Shown: positions 21,537 to 34,984 of the stretch, piece by piece
Layout: the number at the start of each line of letters is the position of its first letter
Position numbering within the stretch: position 1 is the stretch's first letter
Source of the DNA: Allacma fusca
Lineage: Eukaryota; Arthropoda; Collembola; Symphypleona; Sminthuridae
DNA: 64,000 nt
Reading direction: 5' to 3'
Assembly: GCA_947179485.1 (NCBI GenBank)
Contig: OX359245.1
Span: 43,883,067 to 43,947,066 of the forward strand
Translations under genes and position numbers: made by a program
The notes under the pieces: model-generated
Database searches by the model: none
Told to the model about the DNA's origin: nothing
The model's input: only the letters and a program-made list of their open reading frames with translations

Positions 21537-23841
21537 GTGAACTATATTGCTATTCGTCAAAGTGACGCTAATTTAGTGGAATTAACCCCTGAAGAACAAC
21601 AATGCGCCTGCGCAAAATACTCCCAATTAACCATCGAGAAAGCAATCTGTCAATACCGTTTCTATAAATTATTCAAGGCTAAGTTGTCCCAATATCAAAA
21701 TTCTGCCATTCAACCTCAAAAAATTGCCGAAGCCGACTTTGTTGTGCTACATAAACGCCAAACACGGATACCACGTTCGACACTTTCAACCTCGCACGCG
21801 CCAGACGCACCTGTCACTTCCGCGGGCCGGCCCTCTCCGGTACCGTCAACCTTCGACGAGGACAACACTGAAGGTCCTACTCCAGAACCTAGTACTGCCG
21901 TTGGTTGATTCCACAACTTCCTCCCTGCCAGGACATCGACTCCAGCCGTCGTCACAGACACCGCTGATGCTACTTCGGATACTGTAGGCTCAAATTTACA
22001 TTTTTCTCTGGAGTCTACAATTGTAGGCGCATCACCCTCCACAACTCTCACCAGTTCTTCTCCCGGTCCCTCTGACATCCGTACCAATCTCGAAGTCATA
22101 TCCCACGAATACGTCAACAGGATCTGTCAGAAACATCTCCGTGACTCAACCGGAACCAGCATCGTGACGTATCCCTACTACTTTCAATTGTTACAAGATC
22201 TACAACACGCATCTGCTTTATTCCCTGACGGTATCGACTACACATCTCGTTCTGGGTTTCCGCGTGTCGTTACCCGTGTCCTCCGACTCTTTGGTAATTC
22301 GCAACCTCCTAATACAACCAATCTGACTATCATTGAAGAACTCCGTGAAATTGCGGATTCGCTAATCATCAGTCACAATACCTTCGCTGCACCTTCCACT
22401 ACACTCAGTCCCGCGACGTCATTTCCAGCTATCACTTCTTCAACCACTACCACAGCTACGCCAGTATTCACTACGACCGGCCCACATTTATCTACCTTTT
22501 CCATACAAACTGAAAGTTTAACCTCTGTAGTTACATCTTGGAACTCTATGCTTCAGTCCTCCCAGACATCAGGACAAGACGTATCCCCATTACTCCGATT
22601 CCCCTACTCTCTAGGTTTGATACATGCGTTTCAATTTAATGATAAATACACACATTCACAATATCCCTTTTGCTCCCAACAGGCTTACCGCGAAGCCCTG
22701 GCATTACTGGACAACGAATTCCTTACACTATAGCCGTTACTGACAACCCTTGTCTTCTCCCATTGCGACTAACCCCAATGGACATACTGCTTGATCGCAC
22801 CACGTACTTTGACCTGACCACCACCATCAATCCGAACGTTGACCCCACACTCTTAGCTGATCCAACCAACCTCTTTCAGGGTCTGGACATTTTCGAACCC
22901 GTAAAACCCGACTCCTACGCCTCTTCACCATTCAACGCAGCCTCCAACAGTCTTGCCTCATCACGAGAAACCTCTCCGCGTCCACACGGTCCTCACACCG
23001 CTACTATAGATCCTTGGCGTTTCTTATTTGATAAACCTAAATTCCCTTCCCATGAAACTTCAACGGAACACATCCGTACATTCATTAATCGCTGCGATGA
23101 ATTCTTGGCAACCTTCAACACCGCCGATAATGACATGAAGAAGGCTTACATTTATACACAGATTTCCGACGCTTCCAAAACTGGCAAGGACTTTCTATCC
23201 TACTACTGCACCCTCCCGTCCACCTCCTAATTTTGTGACGCGCTCAATTTTGTGACGACATCCTCAATCAGATGCCACGGGACATTCCAGATCGAAAAAG
23301 CAAGCTCATAGACCCTCTCTCGATGTAGCCATATCCTAATGAAATGCCTACCATGTTCGCCCTTCGTGTACGTTCTGCTGCTAGTACTGACTGGAAGTCT
23401 TTGCCTGAAAAGACGGCCGTCGACTCCATCCGATCCAAGCTACTCTCCACGCTCAATATATTTTTACAGTCCTGGAACGACCGTATACGCAACTTCGCCC
23501 ATTTGCTCGATGGGCGAAGTGCATGCCCTACTCCATCCGCAACTCTTTCTGTAGCCTTGGACAAGAAGCTAGACACTGTCTCAGAACGCCTTGAAAAACT
23601 GGAATCTAAAGAAACTGCGATTATGGCAGTCCCACCTTATCATCGTCCTCCGAACCCATGTGAAAATTATTATCACCCTCCTTCTACCGGAGCCCCACGA
23701 CCCGTCGCTTGTTGGTCTTGTGGTAAGTCACTGCATATCTCGAGAGTCTGTCGCTCCACTCCTCGGAATTATTCCAACCAACAGAATCGGTCATTCACCC
23801 CTGTGTGGTCGGTGTTACAAACACAACCATCACGTCAATGA
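21537..23841 (+). pseudogene. Gag-like protein with zinc knuckle
   Basis: Frames at 21537-21908, 22164-22733, 22670-23230 and 23344-23841 carry Pro/Ser/Thr-rich and capsid-like sequence (FINRCDEFLATFNTADNDMK). Near 23709-23760 the motif CWSCGKSLHISRVC is a CCHC-type knuckle, with a second Cys/His cluster (CGRCYKHNHHVNDC) in another frame at about 23800. Several frameshifts. Confidence 0.65.
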
Positions 23842-24270
23842 TTGTCGACACCCAAGACCAGTGTACTCCCAAACCTGGAATCCCCAACGATTTCCATCAC
23901 GACCACCAGGTTTAAACTCCCACGGGCTGCCCGGTCGCGGACCAACTCAACTGCCGGCCGTTCAATCCCTCGACATTCCCTAATACCAGGACAAAACCGA
24001 TATCCTGGACTAATGGTTAAATCCATCTTCCTACACAACCCCGCCACGATACAAATTTCATCCCTTTCCTGCTCCCTCAAAATCATCATCCAAATACAAA
24101 ACCGACACCATCTGTGCCTTGTGGACACAGGTGCAGCCGCATCCCTCAACAATCAAATCTACGTTCCTCCCGAAACTCCCATTGCAAAATCCACTAATAC
24201 ACAACTAATAGATGCATCTGGCAATCCCATGCCTAATCAGGGCCTCGCACACATAAAATTCATCTCCTAA
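23842..24270 (+). pseudogene. Retroviral-type aspartic protease
   Basis: Contains CLVDTGAAASLNNQIY: the D-T-G-A active-site triplet followed by the ASL typical of retropepsins, then the IDASGNPM flap region. It lies between the zinc knuckles and the reverse transcriptase, as expected for pol order. Confidence 0.75.
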
Positions 24271-24497
24271 CTCTGTGTGTCACACACCAGCCATCATGGA
24301 CTCATTCGAACCGTAGGATCCCAGAATTCACGACGTTGCCATATAACTATACCCATTCATCAAACAGAATCAGCTTCAACCCCGCTAGATTTTGAACCCC
24401 AGGATTCACTATATGCCCAGTATTATTTATTAGCATCCCATGCCATTGTATCCCCCACCGCTAATTTTATGCAACAATCCTGACAAACCCAACGACC

Positions 24498-25260
24498 ATG
24501 CCTATAATTCGGCCCGACGGATTAGGCCTTGAGAAAGTTACATCATTCTTGGCTGATGATATGTCAATGCTTACCGTCCCTGTGAATACCATTGAGGTCC
24601 ATGACACCAATCTCCAGAAGGAAATAAACTCCTTCAAAATTAATCCGCAACTTGAACCCGCCGATCAACACAAAATCCGTCAACTCCTTACGGAATTCCG
24701 ACCGTCATTTGCATTTACTCCTCAAGAATTAGGGAAATGTTTCATTCTGCCCTTTAAAATCGATTTAGTCAGTGGTGACATTATTGCTCACCGGGCCTAC
24801 AGAACGTCTGCGTATCAAGACAACCTCATTGATACCGAGGTCCAGAAACTATTAGCCAATGATATAATCGAACCATCAACCTCTCCCTACACAAGCCCCG
24901 TCATAGTAGTATTGAAGAAACCTAATGATCAAGGCATCCAAAAGCCACGAATGGTCGTGGACCTCCGATTTTTTAATGCCATTACAATATTCATGTACTG
25001 TCCTTTGCCCAATGTGTATGAAATTTTACGCCGGCTGCGAAATCAAAAGTACTTTAGTACTCTTGATCTCGCACAGGGCTTCCATCAGGTTGCTGTGGAC
25101 GCCGCCTCACGTGAAAAACTCTTCTAGTTTTATTTTTTAGAATGGTTAATATCAGTATCAAATGATGCCTTTTGGTGCCCAGAATTCGCCGTCCCATTTC
25201 TGCCGTGTCATTGATGTCATCCTCAGTGATCTTAAATACCCCCAAAATAGTCCCTATGCT
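24498..25260 (+). pseudogene. Reverse transcriptase, N-terminal half
   Basis: Frame 24498-25127 has the Ty3/gypsy fingers: LLANDIIEPSTSPYTSPVIV, KPRMVVDLRFFNAIT, YFSTLDLAQGFHQVAV. After a stop, MMPFGAQNSPSHFCRVID continues in another frame near 25160-25215. The YxDD catalytic box is missing. Confidence 0.85.
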
Positions 25261-25743
25261 ATAAGTATTATATAACAAAGCATTACACATGCACATGCAT
25301 ACGCTACTAAATCCATAATTTGTCCCACCTTAACATACGAAATAGTTATTAACACTCACATTCACTATATGCGCGCATAGCTTCAAAAATATTTTCCGTT
25401 TTCTACTGATGCCGGCCCAAACTGATCACTTAGACTTGTATCTATATACTCCCCATTCGAGCCCTGGGACAATCCAAATTTTCTTTATTACTATTACTTC
25501 ACCGCTTACGACAAAATATGGTTATGGTAATTTTCACATTTAAATTCCAATGTTATGATATCGCGAAATTATACTCACCCTGTATGTTTCCATTCACATT
25601 GTTGTAATTGACACTTTTGCTGATTATAAACTTACAATTCTGGGACAGAATTTTCTTCGCCCCGGAAAAGTTATACCACATATTGTAGCATCAGTAGCAA
25701 ATATATAATCAATTTTGCCCTAACATAATTCACTAGTACGTAC
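25261..25743. other. Non-coding remainder of the LTR element
   Basis: AT-rich sequence between the truncated reverse transcriptase and the nested hAT element. No motif recognised. Confidence 0.4.
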
Positions 25744-25799
25744 CAGGGGTCGGATTTATGTAGGAAGACGGGAAGAATCTTCCCAGGGAAAAACAATTT

Positions 25800-26090
25800 C
25801 AGCAGGGAAATTCTCAAACGGGATTACAAGCAGGGTTGAAATTGTTGAGGGGTTTGACGGAAATCATTTTTGGTCAGCAGGGATTTTCAAATTTGTTGAC
25901 CTTTTTTTCAGCAGGGATTTTCGAAATTGTTGAGGTGATTTACGGAAATAGGTTTTGTCAGCTGGGATTTTCACATTTGTTAACCTTTCTTCAGCAAAGC
26001 TTTCTAGAATCCAAAATTGTTCTGGCGTTTTACGGAGGACAATTTTACCCTTCTAGATTCTTAAAATTGTTGCCGGGTTTTATTGCCACG
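25800..26090. repeat. Left subterminal repeat array of the hAT element
   Basis: Three to five degenerate copies of a 90-base pattern containing 'tcagcagggattttcaaatt' and 'gttgaggtgatttacggaaa'. Matches the right array at 33060-33540 in the same orientation. Likely transposase-binding repeats. Confidence 0.75.
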
Positions 26091-27403
26091 TTCGTTTGAC
26101 AGTATGGAATTTTAAAGTCGATGGTTTACGTTCAATTTGCGTTTTTTATACTGTTGACGTCATTTTTAGCCTTAAAAATGGTTTGCAGGTATTTTCGAAT
26201 TATTGTTTTTATAGACGAATTTTGTGCACATACATTTGAAACTTTGGTGAGGGTTTCAACATGAATTTTGATTTAAATTGATCTTTCCTTCAGGAAATAA
26301 TTATTCGCGTTGTCTGGCAAGAATTTCTGCCATCAGCAAGCAACTTGGAATTCTTACATATATAACTACAGGTGCGTTTCGTAAACACAAGCGAATTATT
26401 ATGAGTGTTGCGGATGTACACCATGCAGAAAAAAAAGCATTAATGTACGAATACATTGGTATGAAGTGTGAGGTCGTGAGCAGCAGCTATTGTCATTTAT
26501 AATAAACAATTAATCAGTTCCAATTATGGCTGATATTCCCAAGTAAATTTACTAGTAATACGGGATATTCGAGGTTAATTAATAAATTCATTACTAGTAA
26601 ACTAAGTTACACGAGCAAATTCTTGTTAATGGATCTAATAAGAATTTCTGTTAAAACCTGTAGTTAGATCACCTTTCTATAATAAAATTATTACGGGTTG
26701 AAGTATCCAAATAATGTAGTTAGCAACCAGGTTTCAGATAATCATGTATCAAGTTCAATGTTTTTATTGAAAATTGCGTACAAGGTGATGACAGTTCTTG
26801 GGTATGAAACACTTATTTTATATCTAGTTGTAACTATTTATGTATTTTGAAAATACGATAGTACAATTCTGAAATTTATAGTGCATGAAAAATATTCTGA
26901 ACAACTTGAACAATGGAATCAAACAATGCAAGTATCATTTAAGGAGTTAAAATACAATCTTAAACTAAGTCTCACAAAAGTTTACAGCTTTAACGTTTAC
27001 AAAAATAATGTGAGTACAGTGAATATGTTTCTTAAACAATCCAACTACACTGTGAACAAGCACGGGCAATCTTATTAAAACCTAGAAATACGTACTAGAA
27101 ACCTAGAGTGTAAACAATACATTTAAGGATACTTTTAGACATAAAATTTCAAAAACACCCTCAAACAATCATCTTTGCGATTGAAATTCACGCTTAGGTT
27201 TCTTTTAATTATCACCATAATTAATTCATGTGTGCTTTTTAGCAGATTGATGTACCCTGTCAATCACTTGCGAAACAAAATATGGTTTTAGCCTGGAACA
27301 ATCCGAAATCCGATGAAAATTCCATTCACTACTTCGATGTTCCGCAAAATAGGGTAAGGGCATCACGGATTAAATTACTGGCAATTTCGGGCTCAGGCCC
27401 GTT

Positions 27404-30400
27404 CTAGTCGATAAAGCTCTCGTTTCTTAAGTTTTCATGACACAAAGCTCTACCCTGAGAATGACGACCAATAACACTGCCAATACTTTTCGCTGCGGAC
27501 TCACAATGAGTTCTTACCATTGCAGTAAAAAGTAAATGAACCACGTCTTCAATATTACCAGTATTAGTACTACCTACTAGCAAGCAATACACATAGCTTT
27601 CAAGCTCCCATGGTTTATCCCTATCAAATTTGTTTTGGTATTTATCGCATAAATCAAATATTAATGTAGCCATCACTTGGTACTGACGTTTAATTTCAGT
27701 CTCGCTTACATGAGAATAAACATGACCAAATTTTCTTGCTAGCTGTTCATATGTCAAAAATTCTGAAGGAATAACATTGCTAGAATGTGCGTTGAGAATT
27801 TTATCCAAACGAAAAGACTCCTCAATAATAATCATCAGACCAGGTTTTGATTTACTGATTCTAGCCTTTAAATTCAAAATGAAAGAATCAGCGAATGTCT
27901 TTACACAATGAAGTACATTACTCGCGCAGTTTTTAATCGAATCTCAAACCAGATGTTCGCCAACATCTTGTCGAGTAGTGGTAACCTGCCGTTTCAAAAG
28001 TAATGGCTTTTCACGGTAGCGCAGACTGTTGGGATTCACGTAAAAGTCATTCAATGTTTCATTGAATGCAATCAAGAGTTCACAGTTTGCATAACTGGAA
28101 GTTTGAATTGCGGCTGATATTTTATCCAACTTCGAAATACAAGAATCAATTTAATTATAGAGTCGCCAAGGAAAAATATTCACCTTTTGACAATTCAGTG
28201 ACATGCTGCTAATAGTTCGAAATACATCAATAAGAGCTTGCAATGACAAAATAAATACAACGTTATTGATTTGACCTAAGTCATCATCATTATAAGCGTC
28301 AAGACTTTCATAAAAATATTCGTAGTTATGTCTGAAATTCAGAAGCACTCGCAAATTGTAAGCTGCAAACCTCGTGGTTGAAAATGAATCCGGAATTCTA
28401 AAATTGCCTCCCGCGTCTTCTTTAATTTCACCAAATCGTTTAACATACGAATAAGAAGCATTTATTGATGAAATGATTCCAAAAATATAACAGATGTCAT
28501 TTGCATTATTCGGTCTGACGGTATTTCTGGGAAGATTTTTCGTGGATCCAAACAATGCAGTGCCTACGCACAATTCAATTTGATGTGCTGGATCCCATTG
28601 GCAAGTGACCCAATTACAACCATCTGGAGCATATCCCAAACCACTAGTCCCAAGCAACTTATTGTGGACTGTTTTTTGAAAATATTCTCCGTCCAAAGCA
28701 AATCCGAGCACCCTGCAGGCAATAAATCATAATAATATTATATGAATGACTGCATGGAACATTTTTTAAGCAGCATTAGAACATATTGTAGCAAAAATGT
28801 GTTTCATGCAACAGAGTTTTTCAGTAGCAAATTTTAGTGATTTTCCTTACCAAGCAAATTTATCTATAAATTTGCACGTTTTGGTGATTTTGTTAATGAG
28901 AATATAAATGTCTAAAGGATATTCTGATAGCTACCAGTATCATAAAATTAACATGAGAGTCGCGAAATTAAACTTTTGAGGTCGTATTATGTTACGAATA
29001 CAGGTATGTAATTTTAGTGCCAATCCGTCAAAATATTGGGACACCTTTAGCATTTAGTTGGACCCTAAACGCTATGTTCCCGTAGACGCAATAATTTACT
29101 TACAAAGTTGGTGTTGGTGTCTGACTACAAGAAATCGCAAAAGTATTCAGAAATGAAACTTTAATTCATAATTAAAAATGCATTTGTCGATAACATTAAG
29201 CTTTTTGACCATTTTCTTTTCACAGGTTGTTTTTTTCCGAACCTTGCTATTATGCTTTCATTCTAAAGTTAACATAACCCTCGAATTACTGAACTTTCGA
29301 TTGCCAAGAACAGCAAATGCAGGTTTTCTACAATGAAGTCAAATTTTGACTGTGACGATGCTACTTTTAAAAATCCTTATATTTTTCTCACATAACCAGA
29401 AATAAAATAAATTAAACGGAGGTGTCAAATATTTGACGTAAATATTCCTTCAATATGCTATTGCAAGAGGGTCCCTCTATTCTGTACACACGGTTTTTTA
29501 GCAAAAAAAAACATGGAACAAAAATTACAAATAATCCTATAATTAAGCTGCTGTTTTTAATCCACCCCTGTAATTTCCCAGATTTCAATTAAATGTTAAC
29601 GTAACTGTAACTAATTAAACACTGGCAAGGAAATTTCCGCGGTATTAAAGCAATGTGTGTACTATATTATCTACCAATTTCAGTTTAAAGCGTCCTAATA
29701 GAAGATGTTTCCAAATATGTTTAAGAACAACTTCCTCACTTGTTCCTAGTTTTACAGATGTGTAACATATTACCGGTTTTTCGTAGTCTCGCTAAACATT
29801 TGTTGGACTGATTCAAGGATGTTTGCAGCTAGTCCTTCTGAGCTATGGTCTGTAACTGGGTTAAAATCCAAAAACATGACATCAAGCCTGTTGTGTACAA
29901 ATCGTTACCAAGCCGATCACCTGAGCGGTGGAGCGGCGCGGAGTGTATTTGTCTGCAATCACTGAAACAGGTGCAGCTCTTCCGGTTCCCGGGAGTGGTG
30001 TCAGTAAATCGGTTTCCATACGCTGCTTAAGGCATCGATACAGGCAGCTTGCGAATTTGCTACAAAGGTTAGAGCCATGATTTGTATCCCCAACATCCCT
30101 TCCATTTGCGTGCTCAATTGCCATGTATTTTTCGTATCGTAAAATGTTTGCATCGGATTTGATTGCTAGGTACGCCTTTCGACCGCATATCATTCCACTC
30201 TGATAATTCTTCGACTTTTTTACACTTGTCTCTGTTGATAGTTTTTTTTGCTCCGTAGATTTCCTCTGGTGGAAACTTTGAATGAGATGTCGTTTGATGC
30301 TTCGTTTAAAGTTATAAAAAGAATCGTTTTTTCGATTGATGGTGTTTGCACATTCTTTAAATTTAAATGTGCATTCTAAATAAATTCTAATTTTTAAGTT

Positions 30401-30442
30401 TTGACAGAAACCCGGGTTTTGTAATACCAGGGTTTCTGTCAA
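27404..30442 (-). pseudogene. hAT-like transposase in three parts
   Basis: Part 1 (30442 to about 29905) has an H/H-containing segment like half a BED/C2H2 finger (FKRSIKRHLIQSFHQ) and PVSVIADKYTPRRSTAQVIG, likely the first catalytic Asp. Part 2 (28712-28151) starts at an acceptor CTGCAG and reads FALDGEYFQ and WDPAHQIELCVG (second Asp and its helix), then STTRFAAYNLRVLLNF. Part 3 (28129-27404) ends HCESAAKSIGSVIGRHSQGR, like the C-terminal dimerisation region; one in-frame TGA lies near 27943. The 1.2 kb between parts 1 and 2 would be an intron. Confidence 0.6.
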
Positions 30443-33059
30443 TTGTATTTGTATTTGATGTTATACCCGGTAACCCAATGTGCCTTTCATCTCTGTAACC
30501 CACCGATCTATGAACGAGTATAAATATTTATTTATAGAATATGTTGATAGCTCCTGCTTTAAAATTTTCCATTGGACAGCCTGGTAATAGGTTAGGATGC
30601 TATGTACCAAAAAAAAGCTTGGGAGGCATCAGGTGAATATAACAAATAAACCATTATATTACATGATTACTGCTATGATAGTTAACTTGAATTTTAACTG
30701 TTAAAAACGATTGGATGGCTGGAAGAGTTGCAGTTTCATATCCAGCAGATGGAACAACGGGCGAAAATACAAAAATGTTCGTAAACACACTGTAAGATGA
30801 ATCAAAATGTGGATTAGGGAAACTTCTTTTAACATTAATTATTACAATTAATGCAACTGACCAGAAATAGCGTCATCGACCATTGCCCCAGCCATTAGTG
30901 TTTCTGTGTAAATATAATGCCTCAGTCCCGTGTGAAAAGATTCAAATAGAGCCTTGCTGGAAATAATTGTCAATCTACTCATCCTTCTTATGAATATATT
31001 TATTTCTTTACATATAAATTGATTCTAATAATAATAAGAAAATAACGATTCTATTATGTGACGGTTTTATCATACAAAATTTTTTTAAAGAATTTATAAA
31101 ATAAGTGAAGAGTTTTTTATAACTATATTATTTACGCAGGTTTTGTTCAATTTTCAAAGTTTTTATCTGTGAATATTTTTGATTTTTAAGAGAGCTAAGC
31201 AGTATAGTTAATGTAGTATTTTAAAGTACGAATATTGGCACCCAAGGTATTTGTTATTTAACATTTACAGACAGTATAAGTACGAAAGTATTTCGTACTT
31301 CGTATTCGATAAGACTGATAGTCGATAACGTATTTCATCAAAATCATTATAACCATGAAAGTACTATCTGTCATTACAAAAATCCATTTAAATAAAATTC
31401 AAGCAGAAGTATTTGGTGTTTAAAATACTGCGTTATAAACGTAAATTACTGTACTGTATAGTTCCATTTTCGTATTTTGAATGGTTCAAAATGTATTGTT
31501 TTAAATTTCATTTTGACAATATACTCAAAAACATGTTACTTGGTAATTTGTATTGCCGTGTTTTAATTGGTGTTTAATTTTTTGGGAAAATATATTCTCC
31601 ATGATAATCTGTATTTTGACTGTTTTGGATTGTAGATATTTTATTTCGGGTTTTTTGGTGAAAAGGGATCTGTTTTATCTATGTATATGTAACGACTCTC
31701 TAGCGTTATTTCTACTCATTCAGCGGATCATTGAGGACATCCATTGAATTAATATGACTAAAAATGACCAATGGTTTAGCCTCAAATAGTTTTCACACAA
31801 TAATAATGATATTAGTGTGCTAATATACATGTTTCAATTATGCTCCAAATTATTTAAGGTCTGCAAAAAGGTTTTGAGATACACTGCAGGTTATAATATT
31901 TTAATGACTGCCGTAGTAATGCTGCATTTTATCCATGGCAAATTAATAAATTCATGACAAGACAGAGAAGAATATCGTCAAAAGTGGCAACAGGGTCTAT
32001 ATACTGTACAAAGACATGATCATATAGAACATTTGGTCTCATTAGCGACGATATACTTGTGATCAATTCGGAGTTATTGTTGAAGTTGAGCATTTTAATT
32101 CAATCACTACATTACATGGAACATATTAATTGTCAAGAATTAGTCAGGTTTTAAAAATGATAACATATTTGGGATCCTTAATATTTCAAGGTGTTGAACA
32201 CATCAAGCACGTAAAAACATTTAATTCTAGCGATTTAGTCTTTTAATTTAATAACTTTTCACATATCATGCAAATCAGTTTTGTAGGAAAGCTTGAATTT
32301 TTATCACTGAATGACCTAGAAGTTGCTGCAAATAAATTCTGCTAAGTATCGAATTTCAAACCTTATAAAACTCAAATAGCAGTACAAATCAAGCATGATT
32401 TTAATCTCATGTATCTAACTAATTTTAGGTACAGTTTTGCCAGTTTACAGTTTTAAAATGGAAAGCGACAATCAGGTTGTCACCTGTTTTAACTATGTGA
32501 AAGCGCAGTTAACTCTTACCTGATTCAGTGGATTATTTCTCTACACAACTATAAGTGATACTTACTTTTTGAAAGAATTATGTTTGGTCCACTCATCTAA
32601 TTATTAATCTAGTAGTAAACGTGTGTTCCCTAGCACGGGCTATAGAGCGGTTTACCAGCAAATATATCCCTGATTAAATTACAGGGAGATAATAGTATTG
32701 AATTGGCTATCAGTCTTTGTAAAGTTTGTACAGCATTTCATTATGGAATTTTCAAATATTATGTTACTATGGAAAATATTTTGTCAACGCTACCTTTAGT
32801 CATTTTTTGTGAATGAACGTAGGATTCAGAAACAAAATTCTACAAAAATTATCTTCAAGGGGTCTTACAAGAGTTCGAACCCAGCGTTACGATTACCATT
32901 GCAATGTATGATCGCCACAGTGGAGTACCAAATTGTTGTAATTCAAATGTTTTAGATGTACACAGAGTTTTAACTCTGACGTTTATCGACAAGGATGTTT
33001 TCCAGCAGCGATTGTTGATTTTTTTAAAGAATTTTAATGAAATCAATGACTAAAATTAG
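30443..33059. other. Long non-coding stretch inside the hAT element
   Basis: 2.6 kb of AT-rich sequence upstream of the transposase start, without open frames longer than about 65 codons. It belongs to the hAT element because it lies between its inverted ends. It could hold the element's promoter or an older unrecognised insertion. Confidence 0.45.
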
Positions 33060-33545
33060 GGGTCGCAAAACTTGTCGACTTTTTTGCAGCATAAAAAACA
33101 GACTTGGTCAACAGGGATCTTTATTTGTTGACCTTTTCCCGCAGCGATTTTCAAAATCGTATTTTACGGAAATAATTTTTTTCAGCAGGGATTTTTGAAA
33201 TTGTTGAGGTGTTTGACGGAAATCAGTTTTGTCAGCAGGGATTTTCAAATTTGTTGACCTTGCTCTGGGCAGGGATTTTTGAAATTGTTGAGGGGTCTGA
33301 CGGAAATCATTTTTGTCAGCAGGGATTTTCAAATCTGTTGACCATTTTTGGGCAGGGATTTTTGAAATTGTTGAAGGGTTTGACGGAAATCATTTTTGTA
33401 AGCAGGGATTTTCAAATTGGTTGACCTTTTCTTCAGCAGGGATTTTTGAATTTGTTGAGGTGTATTATGGAAATTTTTTTGTCAACAGGGAATTTTCACC
33501 TTAGTTCGAACAGGGACTTCTTACCCAGCAGGAAAAATCAAAAAA
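33060..33545. repeat. Right subterminal repeat array of the hAT element
   Basis: About five copies of a roughly 90-base unit: 'gtcagcagggattttcaaat', 'ttgttgacc', 'cagggatttttgaaattgtt', 'gaggtgtttgacggaaatca'. Same orientation as the left array. The open frames within it are translations of the repeat. Confidence 0.8.
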
Positions 33546-33587
33546 TCTTCCAGGGAGATTTACAAAAATCCGACCCCTGGTACGTAC

Positions 33588-33834
33588 ATAGAATACAGAA
33601 ACCTTATATTTAAAAACAAGATTTTCTCCTGCTAACACACTGCGAAAGAATTGTTCCGAAATACTCACAAGTCAACACGACAAGAAGAAAACTCCCGACA
33701 TCCAATCTCCAAGGCAGCAGACTGAAGTCACCATCGTAACAGCACGAAAATGTAATAAAAAATGGCACAACAAATAAATATGCTATTCTTGTATAGTTGT
33801 AAATGCTGGGACATCGTTTCAAATGCCCGTGGAA
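33588..33834. other. LTR-element sequence downstream of the nested hAT
   Basis: Short non-coding stretch between the hAT target duplication and the 3' LTR fragment. By position it is the 3' end of the gypsy-like element. No gene. Confidence 0.4.
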
Positions 33835-33980
33835 TGTTAAGTATAATATTAACGTGCATATATACTATTCCATGATGCAATGCTATATAAATGTTATAAA
33901 GAAACATTCATGTCTTTTATGTGTGAAACAAATCTAGCGTATGAAAATGTAAGGAGTCTGAAGTCATGAATTCAGCCTCC
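33835..33980 (+). repeat. Truncated 3' LTR
   Basis: Begins TGTTAAGTATAATATTAACG and matches 20951-21098, including the inverted repeat ending 'ttcagcctcc'. It then breaks into unit sequence ('taagaacatccaactaagagcagg', equivalent to unit 1 near 10264). The rest of this LTR has been lost. Confidence 0.75.
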
Positions 33981-34329
33981 TAAGAACATCCAACTAAGAG
34001 CAGGTGATTAGAAAGTGCAACACGATTTTCAACACTGCTATTAATGATCAGTTTAATTACAATTTAATGCAGTACTTAGAACCACCTTTTTACTTCAATG
34101 GGTTCCAGTTACACATCTTGTTGAAAAAATGCAAAATGTAATGACAATCCCAAGTTTGACACTCATTTCAAACAAGGACTAATCTTCTGTGATACTTGTT
34201 AATATACATTGCTCACTTTGGAAGTGTATTTCGTCGGCTAAACTTCCTAACCGGCTATAATTTAAAATGCCTAAAATGAAAACCGGCTATAGCGCTTCCG
34301 CTAGAAACTCTAAAGTGAAACCCGGCCAT

Positions 34330-34975
34330 AATTCCCCTTTGCAGTGTATCATGTAAGTGGAGTAGAGTTTACCTCCACTATCCCACAATTCCCCTCCACT
34401 TCCAGTCCACTTCGAAACCACTACCCTTAACTTCCCTCCACTACCCCCCACTTCGCCTCCTCTTCCCCTCCACTTCCCCTTCAAATACTCAACCCCTCCA
34501 CTTCCCCTTCAAATACTCAACCCCTCCACTTTCTTACCACTTCCCCTTCAAATACTCAACCCCTCCACTTTCTTACCACTTCCATTTCAAATACATAACC
34601 CCACCACTTTTCCTCCACTTTCCCTCCACATCCATTTCAAATATATAACCCCACCTCTTTTCCTCCCCTTTCCCTCCACTTCCCCTTTAAATGCTCAACC
34701 CCTCCACTTCCATTTCAAATACATAACCCCACCACTTTTCCTCAACTTTCCGTCCAGTTCCCCTTTAAATACTCAACCCCTCCACTTACCCTCCACTTCC
34801 ATTTCAAATACATAACCCCACCACTTTTCATCCACTTTCCCTCCACTTCCCTTTTAAATACTCAACCCCTCCATTTACCCTCCACTTCTATTTCAAATAC
34901 ATAACCCCACCACTTTTCCTCCACTTCCCCTTTAAATACTCAACCCCTCCACTTCCCCTCCACTTCTCCTCTCAG
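34330..34975. repeat. Left, pyrimidine-rich minisatellite arm of foldback element
   Basis: Irregular units of about 55-85 bases built on 'ccccttcaaatactcaaccc', 'ctccacttcc' and 'atttcaaatacataacccca'. It is complementary in character to the right arm but less regular. Confidence 0.75.
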
Positions 34976-34984
34976 TATTTAAAT

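Larger units (their letters stand above)
21332..25260 (+). mobile_element. Ty3/gypsy-like retrotransposon interior, decayed and truncated
   Basis: Plus-strand order: gag-like frames (21537-21908, 22164-22733, 22670-23230), zinc knuckles, aspartic protease, reverse transcriptase N-terminal half. Base composition is clearly more GC-rich than the surrounding unit. The frame changes several times. Sequence homology ends in the RT after the MPFG motif near 25260, before the catalytic YxDD box; RNase H and integrase are absent. A nested hAT element and the 3' LTR fragment lie downstream. Confidence 0.8.
25744..33579 (-). mobile_element. 7.8-kb hAT-superfamily transposon nested in the LTR element
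   Basis: Inverted ends 'caggggtcggattt' at 25744 and its complement ending at 33579. Flanked by the 8-base duplication gtacgtac (25736-25743, 33580-33587). Carries a transposase on the minus strand and repeat arrays near both ends. CAGGGG-type ends and an 8-base duplication are typical of hAT. The transposase carries at least one stop, so it is probably inactive now. Confidence 0.88.

Noticed and set aside
21716-22117. Minus-strand 133-codon frame opposite gag
   Set aside because: Shadow of the GC-richer retrotransposon; plus-strand pol order explains the region.
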